DNA of 64,000 bases from Paguma larvata (Eukaryota > Chordata > Mammalia > Carnivora > Viverridae). Below the pieces are notes generated by a model, which had not been told where the DNA came from, did not search any database, and saw nothing but the letters and a program-made list of their open reading frames with translations. Below are positions 1 to 10,190 of this stretch, one piece after another (the stretch's first letter is position 1; the number at the start of each line of letters is the position of its first letter). Location: contig CM057835.1 in assembly GCA_030068075.1 (NCBI GenBank), positions 25,016,930-25,080,929 of the forward strand. The letters run 5' to 3'. Position numbers and translations under genes: made by a program.

Positions 1-168
1 TTCCACAGGTAATTCATATAAAACATCATTAATGAGATTTTTTTATATTCTTCTTTCCATACTGAGTTTTTGGAAACTACTTAGAGCACATGTCAGCTTG
101 GACCAGCCACACTTCAGGTGCTTCAGACATATGTGACTCGCGGCCATCCTATTGGCTGGCGCGACTCA
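1..168 (+). mobile_element. hAT-Charlie non-autonomous DNA transposon, MER58-like (left end cut by window)
   Basis: The stretch resembles the 3' half of a MER58-type element. It has a block like GCACATxTCAGCTTGGACCAGCCACA, then a TTCAGGTGCTTCA block, and an ending like CCTATTGGCTGGCGC that corresponds to the usual ...ATTGGACAGCGCAG terminus. It is diverged, and the start lies beyond the window. Confidence 0.55.
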
Positions 169-690
169 AGGGAAACGGCGGGGCAGCATTCCCGAGCAAG
201 TGTGCCCTCACACCCATGTTTGGCTCATCTCTGTTCTGCACTGCAGACTGCAATTCCCAGGCTCCCGGGGCAGCTGGCTTCTATCTGGGTTTGGCCACTG
301 GGAGACAGGAAACAGGGAGAAACCAAGGCACTTCTCCCCTCTCTATACCTCAGGTGACAACCAGCAGTGACTGGGACTCCCTCATGGCTCCGGACCTCAC
401 CAGAAAGGCTTTCTGGGCATGACCCTGACCCCTGGGCTCTGGCAACACCATCTCCTCCCTTTGTGCCTCAGGGCTGGAGGCGGCGTTGGCTTCCAACAAC
501 TGCTGATCTCTGGGTTATTTAGGGTCTCAGCTCTTTTGTCATCTGGGTAGCCAACCGCCTGGATTAAATTCTCTCTCTCTCTGGATATTTGCAGTCTCAA
601 AGCATCTCCTCCCAAGAGATTCATTAATTATATTAATTATTAGTTATAATAAATATATTATATTTGTTAATTAATTATAGCAAGGGAAAT
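169..690. other. Unassigned intron; AT-rich patch at 622-680
   Basis: No gene or recognised repeat. A short strongly AT-rich tract of repeated TTAATTA/TAATATA words occupies about 622-680. Confidence 0.5.
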
Positions 691-1154
691 GAGAAATCCA
701 TCAGACACCACCTTAACCAAGAGATGGAGGGATAGCATTGCCCATCGCGAAGCATATCATCATCATGGACTTCCTGGTACGACGTGCTGAAAAGGGCACA
801 TCACTTGTGAGGTGTTCTCGTCAAAAATGCACAACCTCAATCTAAGCAGGAGGAAACATCAGGAATCCCAAATAGATGAACTTTCTATGAAACAAGGAAC
901 CAGCTCTCTTCAAGTCAAGGTCACAGAAGACAAGACCCAGGAAGTGTCATGGATTGGAGGAGAATAAGCAGATATGACAGCTAGATGCAAATTCAGATCT
1001 TGGAACAGAGAAAGGACATTCATGGGAAAACTGGTGAAATCTGTATAAAGTCTCACTATACCAATGCCAAGTCCTTAGTTCTCATTATGGTAGTGTGGTT
1101 ATGTAAGGTGTTCATATTAGGGGAAGGTGCATGGGAACACCCTATCCTATTGTT
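691..1154 (+). mobile_element. Ancient L1M-type 3'UTR fragment, part 1
   Basis: Word order resembles old L1M 3' ends: an AGACAAGACCCAGGAA-like block, then ATGACAGCTAGATGCAA, then GTGGTTATGTAAGGTGTTCATATTAGGGG. The element is interrupted by an antisense SINE at 1155 and resumes after it. Confidence 0.55.
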
Positions 1155-1373
1155 AATTTTTTTAATGTTTATTTATTTTTGAGAGAGAGAGAGACAGAGC
1201 AAGAGCAGGAGAGGGGCAGAGAAAGAGAGAGAGGGAGACACAGAATCGGAAGCGGGCTCCAGGCTCTGAGGTATCAGCACAGAGCCTGACGCAGGGCTCA
1301 AATTCACAAACTGTGAGATCATGACCTGAGCCGAAGTCAGATGCTTAACCGACTGAGTCACCCAGGCGCCCCG
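1155..1373 (-). mobile_element. Felid CAN-SINE (SINEC_Fc-like), antisense
   Basis: It begins with the inverted tail TTTTAATGTTTATTTATTTTTGAGAGAG and ends with the inverted tRNA-derived head CACCCAGGCGCCCC. It is inserted into an older L1M 3'UTR. Confidence 0.9.
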
Positions 1374-1440
1374 AACCTCTACTATTTTTATAGCTCTGCC
1401 TCAAGTTTAACTAAAATAATTTCAGAATAAGAAATAATAC
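1374..1440 (+). mobile_element. Ancient L1M-type 3'UTR fragment, part 2
   Basis: Continues part 1 after the SINE (GAACCTCTACTATTTTTATAG, then an AAAATAATTTCAGAATAA-like terminus), consistent with a single L1M 3' end split by the SINE. Confidence 0.5.
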
Positions 1441-3114
1441 ATATATGTACATATACACACATATTTTTGAATAAGATATGCATACACACAAATGCATGGA
1501 TATATTTGTATAAAATGTTGAAACTACTATGAAAGCAACCCCTCTCCTTTATATACTTGCAGTGGTTCCTCCATTCCTGGTTGGGACCCGGCTGACAGGG
1601 CAGGGGACGGCCAAGGCAATGCAGCGACTCCTGGCTGGGGAGATCCCGCACCCCTCATTCCACACCTAGGACAGCCTCGCAGGGAAAGTCTTCCCCCCAT
1701 TCCAGGTGTCCCAAACACTTCGCCCCCCGCTGCACAGCACTGATGTGACGTCTCATAGAACAGTGACCTGTGGGTAGGCACACCTCCTCCTGGGCTTGGC
1801 GAGGCAGGGAAGGGAGCCTCCATGGCTTCCCCTGAAAAGCAACCGGAAGAGAAGGCTGGGACTTCGAGCGATGCCTGATGCAACCCTACTCCCTGGCCAG
1901 GCTTTTCTGAGAGCAGCTCCAAGCTCTGGTGAGACGGCTCTGCTTTGTCAAAGTCATCCTGAACTTGGTATCTGCCAACCAGAAGCATTTCCTAGGTGCT
2001 TTCGGTGTGGGACCGGCAACAAGCGCCTCCCTTCACAGGTGAGGGGAGACCTCCAAAGGAAGACTGGGCCCTTGGCAGGGAGTTGGGGGGCGGGGTGCAG
2101 GGCAGGAGAATGGGCAAGTGGGGATTCCCGGAGAAGCTTGAGCTGGGGCGTGGACGCAGGCGGGGGAACACTGCCAGCTCAGAGGCGGATTGCAGCAAGC
2201 ATGACTCTCTGGCCAAGGCAGTAAGAGACCTTTTCTGGGTCGACACGGTCAGAGGTGGGGAGTGACCCTGCTAGCGGAGGGCGTCATCAGAGCTGTGTTA
2301 GGGAAGGGTAACCAGCCCAGGGTCGGGGGCCGGGGGAATGTAGGCCAGGAGGCTAGAGTCCAGCGTTCGGGTTTCCACGGATAGTGGAGGCAGAGATGGA
2401 AATGAAGTGAGCCCGAGAGCGTGGTACGGATGGGGAGCGGGCAGAGGGGCCGATCCGTGTGAACGAGAGCAGGAAGGTACAGTGTGCAGAAACCCACCCC
2501 GAAGACCTAGCCGGGCCCGGATACAGGCAGGCCCCTGGGCGAAGCTGTTGGAGAGAAGACTGTGGGCCAGCTGTGCGCAGCTTTCCTGACCCCTGGGGGG
2601 AGGGATTAAGTGTGAATCCCTGCACTTATCCCACAAAGGTGTGCCCCCTGAGCTTGTGAGGTTCCCATTTCCCACCTCTGACCAAGCAGCAGCCCCAGGG
2701 ACCTCCTCTCCTCTGCTGCCGCTGCCCGGTGCCCATTTGGGATGAGGGTTCCTTCCTTGGTCTGAAAGTCCCTTGGGAACTCTCCCTTCCCCCCTCCAAA
2801 GCTCCTCCCCGCCTCTGCTGGGATTGCTCTTAGCCTGCAGCCCCCACCTCCTGCCTCCCCTTCGCCTTTTCTGAGCCATTGCCTAGAAAAATCTCCAGAT
2901 ATAGACCTTTCCTGAGCTTGTCCTCTATCTGCAGAAGATTCCAGAACAAAGACAAGGGCCCCCAGCTCAAAGCACTCTCATCTGTCCCACCCCATTCCAA
3001 CACTAGAGAGTTTTTCCTTCAAGGTAAGCTGGTTTACAGCTAGGAGCAAGTCCTCTGTGGGAAGAGACGGTGTCCTTCTGAAAAGGTCTTTGAACACAAG
3101 AGGCGGGAAAAGTG
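1441..3114. other. Unassigned intron, mostly GC-rich
   Basis: A short TA/CA-rich patch lies at about 1440-1510. The rest, especially 1560-2900, is GC-rich unique sequence with several open frames on both strands but no recognisable protein, splice structure or repeat family. Confidence 0.5.
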
Positions 3115-3360
3115 GGACATTTTTATAAGTGGAAACGATGAACAACAAATTCACGAGTGGTGGTGTGGGGCCTCCACCGTTGCTGCGATCAGTTATTTCT
3201 TACTTTACAAAGCGGCAACACAGATGGCACAACATTAAGATTTAATAAACAGGGGAGTACAGACGTTTATTCTATACTCAGAATAGATGCCTATTCTATT
3301 ATTCTTTGCTCTTATGAGTGCATCTCAATTATTTCACAATGCAAAAAAAATTAAAATCAG
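3115..3360 (+). mobile_element. Possible ancient L1M 3' end
   Basis: The A/T-rich segment has a GAGTACAGACGTTTATTCTAT, TATTCTTTGCTCTTATGAGTG and AATTATTTCACAATGCAAAA progression typical of old L1 3' termini. Highly diverged; the family is uncertain. Confidence 0.4.
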
Positions 3361-3944
3361 TTCTCTGTCATTTGCGCCCCAAGAGGGGCAGTGTTTTAGG
3401 AGCAGACTTGGTGAAAGACAGGGGAAGCCACGGAGCACAGTGGGAGAGGCCGAGGGTGCTAAAGATGAACCACCCCCCTTCTCAATGGTACAAAGTCCCC
3501 CCGGGGATTGTACTTCCCCCGATGCTCAAGGATGTAACCAGGCTAGAGCCAAACTGGCAAGTTGACTCAGTACGGGACGAGACAGAGAGATAACCGATAA
3601 AACCGCATCCATCAACAAACCGACGTGCGAATGGGAATTTAGACTATAGATGATATAATGATGAGGGTAGTGTTTCAAGGCAGGGGAAAGGAGACACCAA
3701 CCGTAAACACCGGGATGGAGACAACTGGAGGAAAGCGAGGAGAAATTACGTGGGGTCTGCCTCACGCTATCCATCAACTGCACCTTCCAAGTTGATTAAG
3801 CTCCAAGAGACAAGTTTGAAACTACATCAAAATCTAAAACTTCCGTGTGACCAAAGAAATCAAGACCGAAATGAAAGCCAAGTGAGAGGCTGTTTGCAGC
3901 ACCTACAACAATAATAATCACCCGAATATATAAAGATATCATTT
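3361..3944. other. Unassigned intron
   Basis: No gene. The A-rich part at 3620-3930 may be another very old L1M piece, but the match is too weak to call. Confidence 0.4.
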
Positions 3945-4110
3945 CCGTCTAGGCACTGTTCTAAGTCGATTACATATAGTAACACCTACTCTTCATGGAG
4001 ATCTAGGCATGTGTATCATGCCCACTTTGCAAATATGGAACCGGAGGCATAGCGTAACTTACGCAGAATGAGTGAAGGCATAAATGGCTTTTAGTTCAAA
4101 GAGCCAATAA
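3945..4110 (-). mobile_element. MIR SINE, antisense
   Basis: Shows the inverted MIR order: TAGGCACTGTTCTAAG, then ATATGGAACCGGAGGCATAGCGTAACTTACGCAGAA, equivalent to the antisense 'gaaactgaggcacagagaggttaagt' core. Confidence 0.65.
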
Positions 4111-4159
4111 AAATGTTGGATACTAAATGTAATGTGTGATCTCGGATTAGACACTGAAC

Positions 4160-4745
4160 TAGAATTTTTTTAATTGTAGTAAAATAGAACATAAAATTTA
4201 CCGTTTTAACCATTTTTTCAGAGCAGAATTCAGGGGCATTAAGTACATTCACGTCATTGTGCAACTGTCACCACCATCCATCTCCAGAGCTTTGTCATCC
4301 TCCCAAACTAAGACTCTGTCCCCATCCAACACTAACTCCCCAGGTCCCCGTCCTCCTCGCTAACCGCCATTTCCCCATTCTGCTTTCTTTCTCTCTGGAC
4401 TTTACCAGTCTAAGTGCCTCACAGAAGTGGATTCCACTTCTTGTATCTGGTTTCTTTCACTAAACATAAAGTCCTCAAGATTCATCCAGGTGCAAGTCAT
4501 AGGATTTCCTTTTTTCCTTAAGCCTCAATCCTAGTTCATTGTCTGGAGAGACCACATTTTGTTTACCCGTTCATCTACTGATGGATGCTTGGCTCTCCAC
4601 CTGTTGGCTATTGTGAACAAGGCTGCTGTGAATATGGGCGCGCAAGTACCTATTCAAGTCCTTGCTTTTAATTCCTTTGACCACATACCCAGAAGTAGAA
4701 TCGCTGATCACACAGTAATTCTATGTTTAATTTCTGAGGAACCTA
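4160..4745 (-). mobile_element. L1M fragment, antisense (3'UTR and ORF2 C-terminus remnant)
   Basis: Reads as the complement of an old L1 3' region: AACATAAAATTTACCGTTTTAACCATT, then GGCATTAAGTACATTCACGTCATTGTGCAACTGTCACCACCATCCA, then the ORF2-derived TTGGCTATTGTGAACAAGGCTGCTGTGAATATGGG. It contains no usable reading frame. The same family recurs antisense at 60595-61050 and 19125-19430. Confidence 0.75.
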
Positions 4746-4748
4746 GAA

Positions 4749-4770
4749 TTTTTTTTTTTTTTTTTTTTTT
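4749..4770. repeat. T22 homopolymer
   Basis: Twenty-two consecutive T at the junction between the antisense L1M fragment and the following sense L1M 3'UTR. Confidence 0.95.
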
Positions 4771-4771
4771 G

Positions 4772-5115
4772 CTATCAAGGGTATAATTGGGAAAACTGGT
4801 GACATAGAAGATTAAATATGGATTAAATAATAATAGTGTTTCAATGTTTATTTCCTATACTATGGTTATGTGAGAGAAGGTCCTTGTTCTTAGAAAACAC
4901 ACACTGAAGTGTTTAGGAATAAAGGGGAATCTGCAACTGACTCTCAAATAAATCAGAAAAATCTCACCCCGAGAGAAGAGAGCAATAGAACATAAATGTA
5001 AAATATTAACAATTGGCTACTCTGAGTGAAAGATACAAAGGGGTTCTTTGTAGGATTCTTGTCGTTTTTATTTACATCTGAGTTTATTTCAAAGTGAAAA
5101 CTCATTTAAAAAGTC
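4772..5115 (+). mobile_element. Ancient L1M-type 3'UTR fragment
   Basis: Contains the ordered motifs ACTATGGTTATGTGAGAGAAGGTCCTTGTTCTTAG, ACACACACTGAAGTGTTTAGGAATAAAGGGG and GTTCTTTGTAGGATTCTTGTC, typical of the 3' ends of old L1M copies. Confidence 0.6.
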
Positions 5116-5556
5116 ATCTTTCCAGGGCTTCTTAATCAAGCGGGTGGCAGGACCACTCGGTGAGCAATTCAAAGGTCAAGTGGGAGCCACTGCTTTCTTG
5201 CAACGCCCAGAAAGGGGACGAGACTTCCTCACGGAGCTCAAGCACAGGACAGCCAGAAGCAGAATCCCACCGGCCTAAAGACTGAGCTTCCCAAAGTCAG
5301 GAGCAAGTTCAACTGCTTCCGTTACGCTGGGCACACGGGCTCACTGACCAGGAGAGGAGAAACAAGGGGAGGTGGGAGCACAGACTGGTTGGCAGCCCAC
5401 TCTCCATCCATGTGATGCTCCGGAAAAGTCTTGTGTGTAAGGGGGGCGGGGGCGGGAGGAGCCCTGTCCTCAAGGGCTGAGATTTGAGAGAGGAAGAAAG
5501 GCTTTTTGCTCGCCTCTTAAAAAAAGAAAAAAAGTCCCCAATTTTCCTGTTGTAGA
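5116..5556. other. Unassigned intron
   Basis: Unique sequence with a G-rich stretch at about 5440-5460 (three G-runs in GGGGGGCGGGGGCGGG). No gene or recognised repeat. Confidence 0.5.
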
Positions 5557-5700
5557 GGCAGCGTAATGTAGTGAGAGGAGCTTGAGTTCTTGAAGCTTCG
5601 AATCTTGAGTTCTTATTTCTGCTCTATCAGTTACTCTATGACCTTGGATGAGCCACTTTACTCCTAAGACTCAATCTCCCCCACCTGTGATAATTAACAG
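5557..5700 (+). mobile_element. MIR-family SINE
   Basis: GGCAGCGTAATGTAGTGAGAGGAGCTTGAG, then TCAGTTACTCTATGACCTTGGATGAGCCACTT, in MIR order. Followed closely by a second MIR in the same orientation. Confidence 0.65.
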
Positions 5701-5724
5701 AAACTACCAACAGTCGGGAGGTTA

Positions 5725-5925
5725 AGTGTATGGCGACTGGAGTAAGACCACCCGGTTCCAACCTCAGACCGGCCACACACTTGCTGTGTGACCTCGAGTG
5801 GCTTATTCAACTTCTCGGTGCCTCAGTTCCCCGCCCCGGTAGCTGCCAACAACAACAACACCTTCACGGAATTGTTGTGAAGAGTAAATGAGTTAACTTG
5901 GAGATGCTTCAGTGTCCTTCGTTAG
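5725..5925 (+). mobile_element. MIR SINE
   Basis: Shows the MIR core CACTTGCTGTGTGACCTCGAGTGGCTTATTCAACTTCTCGGTGCCTCAGTT and the distal GTTGTGAAGAGTAAATGAGTTAA block. Confidence 0.8.
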
Positions 5926-5929
5926 TTCC

Positions 5930-6267
5930 TGCTCACCTCCTCAGCCTCATAGAGCTCAATATTGGACCCTCTTCTCCGAGCCCCCTCACTCTGGGCTTAA
6001 AATGCCATCCATATGCTACTACTGACAGACGTTAGGTCTCCGGGTCATTCCTTTCCTCTGAAAGCTACCTTTCCACATCTACCTGCTTGATCAGCACTGC
6101 GACATTAATACTATGTTAACCCTTTCATGTCCCAAAACCGAACTCTCGATCTTTGCGCCCCAGAGTCACTCTTCCAGGGTTTCCCGTATCTCATTGCTGC
6201 AAAGTCTATCCCTCTGTCTGCTCAGGCTAAAATCCTCAGGGTTGTTCATTAAAAAAAATTATATTGT
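5930..6267 (+). mobile_element. L2 LINE 3' region, part 1
   Basis: Contains the L2-type block TGTCCCAAAACCGAACTCTCGATCTT and a CTGCTCAGGCTAAAATCCTCAGG block. Split by a SINE at 6268; continues at 6491. Confidence 0.7.
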
Positions 6268-6490
6268 GGGGGCACCTGGGTAACTAAGTCGGTTAGGTGT
6301 CCGACTCTTGATTTGGGGTCAGGTCATGATTTCACAGTTCCTGGGTTTGAGTCCCGCATCAGGCTTTGCACTGACCGCATGGAGCCTGCTTGGGATTCTC
6401 TCTCTCTCTCTCTCTGCCTCTCCCCCTGCTTGTGCTCTCTCTGTCTCTCTCTCAAAATTAAATAAATTAACTTAAAAAAAAGAAAAGAAA
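6268..6490 (+). mobile_element. Felid CAN-SINE
   Basis: Head GGGGGCACCTGGGTAACTAAGTCGGTTAGG, CT-rich segment at about 6398-6460, tail AAATTAAATAAATTAACTTAAAAAAA. Inserted in an L2. Confidence 0.9.
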
Positions 6491-7200
6491 ACGTTATCTG
6501 TACCTTTAAAGTATAACAAGAATCTGACCACTTCTTACCACCTGCATGGTGACCCCACTGCTCCAAGTCACTGTCACCTCTTGCTTGGACCAACCAAATG
6601 GCTTCCTGGTCTCCCTGCCTCCTTTCCTGACCACTCCCCACTGCCAGGGCCTAGCCATAGCTATTCTCACACAGCATCCAGAGTGACCCTATTTAACCAG
6701 TCATACCATGCCCATCTCTGCTCAAAACCCTCTAGCACCTGCTCAGTCTCCCTAGAGAAAAGGCCAGAGTCCTCAGTGGGCAGAGAAAGGCCCTGCAGAT
6801 CTGGCACTTCCGGGACACTCCCCCTTGCTCACTTCGCTCCAGCCAGACCGGCCCACAAGCTGTTCCTCCAAGCAGAGCACCCTCCCCCGACCAGAGCTGT
6901 GCCATCACATTCCCTCTGCCTGGAGCACTGGTTCCCAGGTGGGCTCATTCTCTCACCTTCTTCAAATCTTTGCTCAAAAGTAAGCCACCCGGGACAGCCC
7001 AGCACTACGCCCTCTCCTGCCCCCCTCAGGTGTATAACACCTTCTAACATCCTATTTCCCTCTTGTCTGCCATCTGTCTTTCCTCACTTGAAAAGAAGGG
7101 CTGGGGGTGGGAAGGGCTGGGGGTGGGTGGACAAGGATTGTGGTCCATTCCGTTCTTGAGTTTATCCCCAGAGCCTAGACCAGGGCTCGAATGAACAAAT
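6491..7200 (+). mobile_element. L2 LINE 3' region, part 2
   Basis: Resumes with AGAATCTGACCACTTCTTACCACCTGC and runs through CTGCCTGGAGCACTGGTTCCCAG and CTTCTTCAAATCTTTGCTCAAA to a L2-like end. The 192-residue open frame within it is not a gene. Confidence 0.75.
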
Positions 7201-7500
7201 GTTAGCTCTAATTATGCTTCGCTATTTAGCCAACAGTGACTGCCAGAAAAAGGGCAGATTTCAACAATTAAACTTTATGCCAAAAGCCACCAAATGAAGC
7301 CTAGGAGATCATGCTAAATAAACAAGTAAGTTAAAAATTACATGTATGCTAGAAGTCAATTTCATAAAAGGTATATAACGGAAGAAATAATACAAAGAAA
7401 TGACATTAGATTTCATCGTAAAGCTACAGTGGACTTCTTCCTCTGTTTTCTGATTATCGCTATTTTTCCAATTGTCGCTTTAAAAGTAAAATAAAATTGT
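7201..7500. other. Unassigned AT-rich intron
   Basis: AT-rich sequence with an old-LINE character but no clear family; no gene. Confidence 0.45.
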
Positions 7501-7945
7501 AGGGGCCACTGGGTGGCTCAGTTGGTTAAGCGTCTGACTTTGGCTCAGGTCATGATCTCATGGTTCAGTTTGTGGGTTTGAGCCCTGGATAGGGCTTTCT
7601 TTCTTTTTTCTTTTTTTAATGTTTATTTATTTTTGAGAGACATAGAGGCACAGCGTGAACAGGCGAAGGGCAGAGAGAGAGGGAGACACAGAATCGGAAG
7701 CAGGCTCCAGGCTCTGAGCCATCAACACAGAGCCCGACGTGGGGCTTGAACTCACAGACCGCGAGTTCATGACCTGAGCCGAAGTCGGCCGCCCAACCGA
7801 CTGGGCCACCCAGGCGCCCCTTGGGCTTTCTGCTGTCAGCACAGAGCTCGCTTTAGATTCTCTGTCTCCCTCTCTCTCTCTCTGCCCCTTTCCCACTCAT
7901 GCTCGCTCTCTCTCTCTCTCAAAAACAAATAAACATTAAGAAATA
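7501..7945 (+). mobile_element. Felid CAN-SINE (outer copy, split by a second SINE)
   Basis: The head AGGGGCCACTGGGTGGCTCAGTTGGTTAAGCG runs to 7600. The body resumes at 7823 with GGGCTTTCTGCTGTCAGCACAGAGC and ends in a CT tract and an AAACAAATAAACATTAAG tail. The gap holds an antisense SINE. Confidence 0.9.
7601..7822 (-). mobile_element. Felid CAN-SINE nested in the previous SINE
   Basis: Inverted tail TTTTTTTAATGTTTATTTATTTTTGAG and inverted head CACCCAGGCGCCCC. The 9-bp target duplication GGGCTTTCT is present at 7592-7600 and 7823-7831, showing that this copy jumped into the outer SINE. Confidence 0.92.
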
Positions 7946-7949
7946 TTAA

Positions 7950-8600
7950 AAGTAAAATTTTAACTTACTAAAAAATGACTGGGATTCAGATTCAAAAGCA
8001 ACCTCACCAGAAATTAAGAAAATGCAAATTACGACGCCAAGAGAGGATTTGTCCCAATACACAGGTGGCGGTGTGAAGAACAGAACATCAGAGAAAACAG
8101 TTTGGCAGTAGCGATTAAAATTGATTCTTCTTCTCAGCATCCACCTAAATAAACACTTTTATACACACATGTTCAATAATACTCATTGAAGTATTTAACA
8201 TTTCCAGGGGAAAACTGAGAAGTTACCTGAATTCCCTGTCAACAGGTGAATGTTCAAGTATGGGACATCCATACTGTGAACTGCAGAGCCATTAAACAGA
8301 ACACAGCAGATGCAGAAGTTTGGAAGAACCCCTAAGGCCCCCATCTAGGTGAAAGATGTAGGTTACTGAACAACATATTCCCTGGCTATGATATAGGATC
8401 TTGAAATAATGTACTTCTATAAGTCATATTATATACATGTTGGTAAAAGCATTTTAAAAAGGTGATGAAGTTAACGTACTCATCAGGCAGTGGAATGAGG
8501 TGGTAGCTGAGGGAGATTTTATTGCTAAGATTAGAATCCTGCGTACCTTGAAAATGTATGCATATAGTACTTGTGTAATTAAAAATAAATCATATCGCTA
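7950..8600 (+). mobile_element. Ancient L1M fragment (ORF2 end and 3'UTR)
   Basis: Recognisable old-L1 order: AAATTAAGAAAATGCAAATTACGACGCC, a TGAATGTTCAAGTATGGGACATCCATACTGTGAA block ('tatggtacatccatac' type) and AGAGCCATTAAACAGAA. No open frame survives. Confidence 0.65.
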
Positions 8601-9837
8601 ATAAAATGAGTCCCCCCATGCGCAAACATCCCACAACGCCCCTTAAACTCACTTCTTCAGTTAAGCTTTTCATGGGTGGTCCACCATTGAGGGCTTCCTC
8701 CTATGAGTAAAGAGGGCGGGGGAGAGGATTCAAAGGGCAGGAGGAAATGAGGAAATGGGATAAAAGGGGGATGAGGGAACAGTGAACAGGGAAGGCAGAA
8801 TGAAGGAAAAACACGAAGAGAAAGAGAAGGAAAACCACCGTGAGTGGGAGATGTCACACCGATCTGAATATTTGCATCCCATTCTTTACATCTGCATGGT
8901 TGCCTCGCTCTTGGTGAGGACTCTTCGCATTTTAGACAAAACCCAGGACCTCCATGTGCTGACAAGATCGAAAGGGACCGTAAGAAGTTATTTTCGCCCT
9001 CACTCATTCTTTCATTGACCTGTTAACAGAATTTATTGGAAATATGCCTTCATTAAATGTACCTGCTCTTTACAATGTCTCTACCTTCTATCCATCCAAT
9101 GGTGGAGCTCAAGGCAGGTGGCCATGGAAGGGTGGGGAAGGGAGAGAGACATGTCCCATCTGTGGTCATGGCTGGCAGCCTCAGCAGGGCTTCGGAGTCA
9201 AGAGAGGGCTTATAAGAAGGCCAATGCCCACGCCCCTCTTCATTCAACTGAACTTTGGAGGTGGAGTTTATGCATCAACATTTGTCCGAGCTCCCCGTGT
9301 GACGCCAATATGCGGCCAGAGTTGTGAAAACTGCTCTGAAGCTTCACGATGACCCACTAGACCATCCACTAATTTCAGGAAGTGCCAAACATTTCCCACT
9401 TAGTAACATCCCAGTCTCTTCCCCAAAAGGCTAATGGTCAATGAGATTTAGAGTCCTAATTCTCATCCCATAGGGGGAAATATATCTTAACCACCCAACA
9501 GCCTCTTAGTGACAGTCTGCACCAGCAGGAAACCAGAAGTGGAGAAGGAAGCCACCACCCAAACAGTGTGGTTTGGTCACTTCCCACCTTTTTACCCCAA
9601 CCTTGTCTCCTGCAGCATAGGATTATAATCCCTCCATTCACCCAAGGACAGAGTGAGGACAATTTTCAGGATGTGCCTTTGTGGACTTAGAATCCATTGG
9701 AAGGCAAACACTCTTGAAAAGTGAAAAGAAGGTAGTTGGGGAGGAGGGCATGTAATTTTAAATATGGTATCCCAAAAGTGTTGGAAAACTTAAACATTCT
9801 TTTGGCTATGCATCTAAAGAAAAGAAGCTTACTGGCT
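8601..9837. other. Unassigned intron
   Basis: Unique sequence of mixed composition; no gene, no recognised repeat. A purine-rich patch (GAAGGAAAAACACGAAGAGAAAGAGAAGG) lies at about 8800-8835. Confidence 0.5.
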
Positions 9838-9932
9838 CGCCCTCTCTATCTATCTATCTATCTATGTCTCTATCTCTTTCCATTCATCCATTTAACCATC
9901 CATGTATCCATTCATGCATCCATCCATCTTTC
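9838..9932. repeat. Tetranucleotide repeat (CTAT)n then degenerate (CATC)n
   Basis: CTATCTATCTATCTATCTAT at the left grades into CATCCATTTAACCATCCATGTATCCATTCATG. It is the shortest of three related CATC/GGAT-type loci in the window. Confidence 0.9.
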
Positions 9933-9961
9933 TAGTTGTTGCTAAAGAAGGGGTGGGGAGA

Positions 9962-10174
9962 GGGGCGCCTGGGTGGCTCAGTCAGTTAAGCATCTGACTT
10001 CAGCTCAGGTCATGCTCTCATGGCTCACGAGTTCAAGCCCCACATAGGGCTCTGTGCTGACAGCTCAGAGCCTGGAGCCTGCTGTGTCTCCCTCTCTCTC
10101 TGCCCCTCCCCCACTCATGCTCCGTCTCTCTCTCTCTCTCTCTCAAAAATAAACATTAAAAAAATTAAAAAAAA
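9962..10174 (+). mobile_element. Felid CAN-SINE with imperfect TSD
   Basis: Head GGGGCGCCTGGGTGGCTCAGTCAGTTAAGC, CT tract, tail AAAAATAAACATTAAAAAA. The flanks AAAGAAGGGGTGGGGA (9944-9959) and AAAGAAGACGTGGGGA (10175-10190) are a 16-bp target duplication with two mismatches. Confidence 0.93.
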
Positions 10175-10190
10175 AAAGAAGACGTGGGGA

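Noticed and set aside
5440..5460. G-quadruplex at the G-rich patch
   Set aside because: Only three clear long G-runs close together; weaker than the sites listed.
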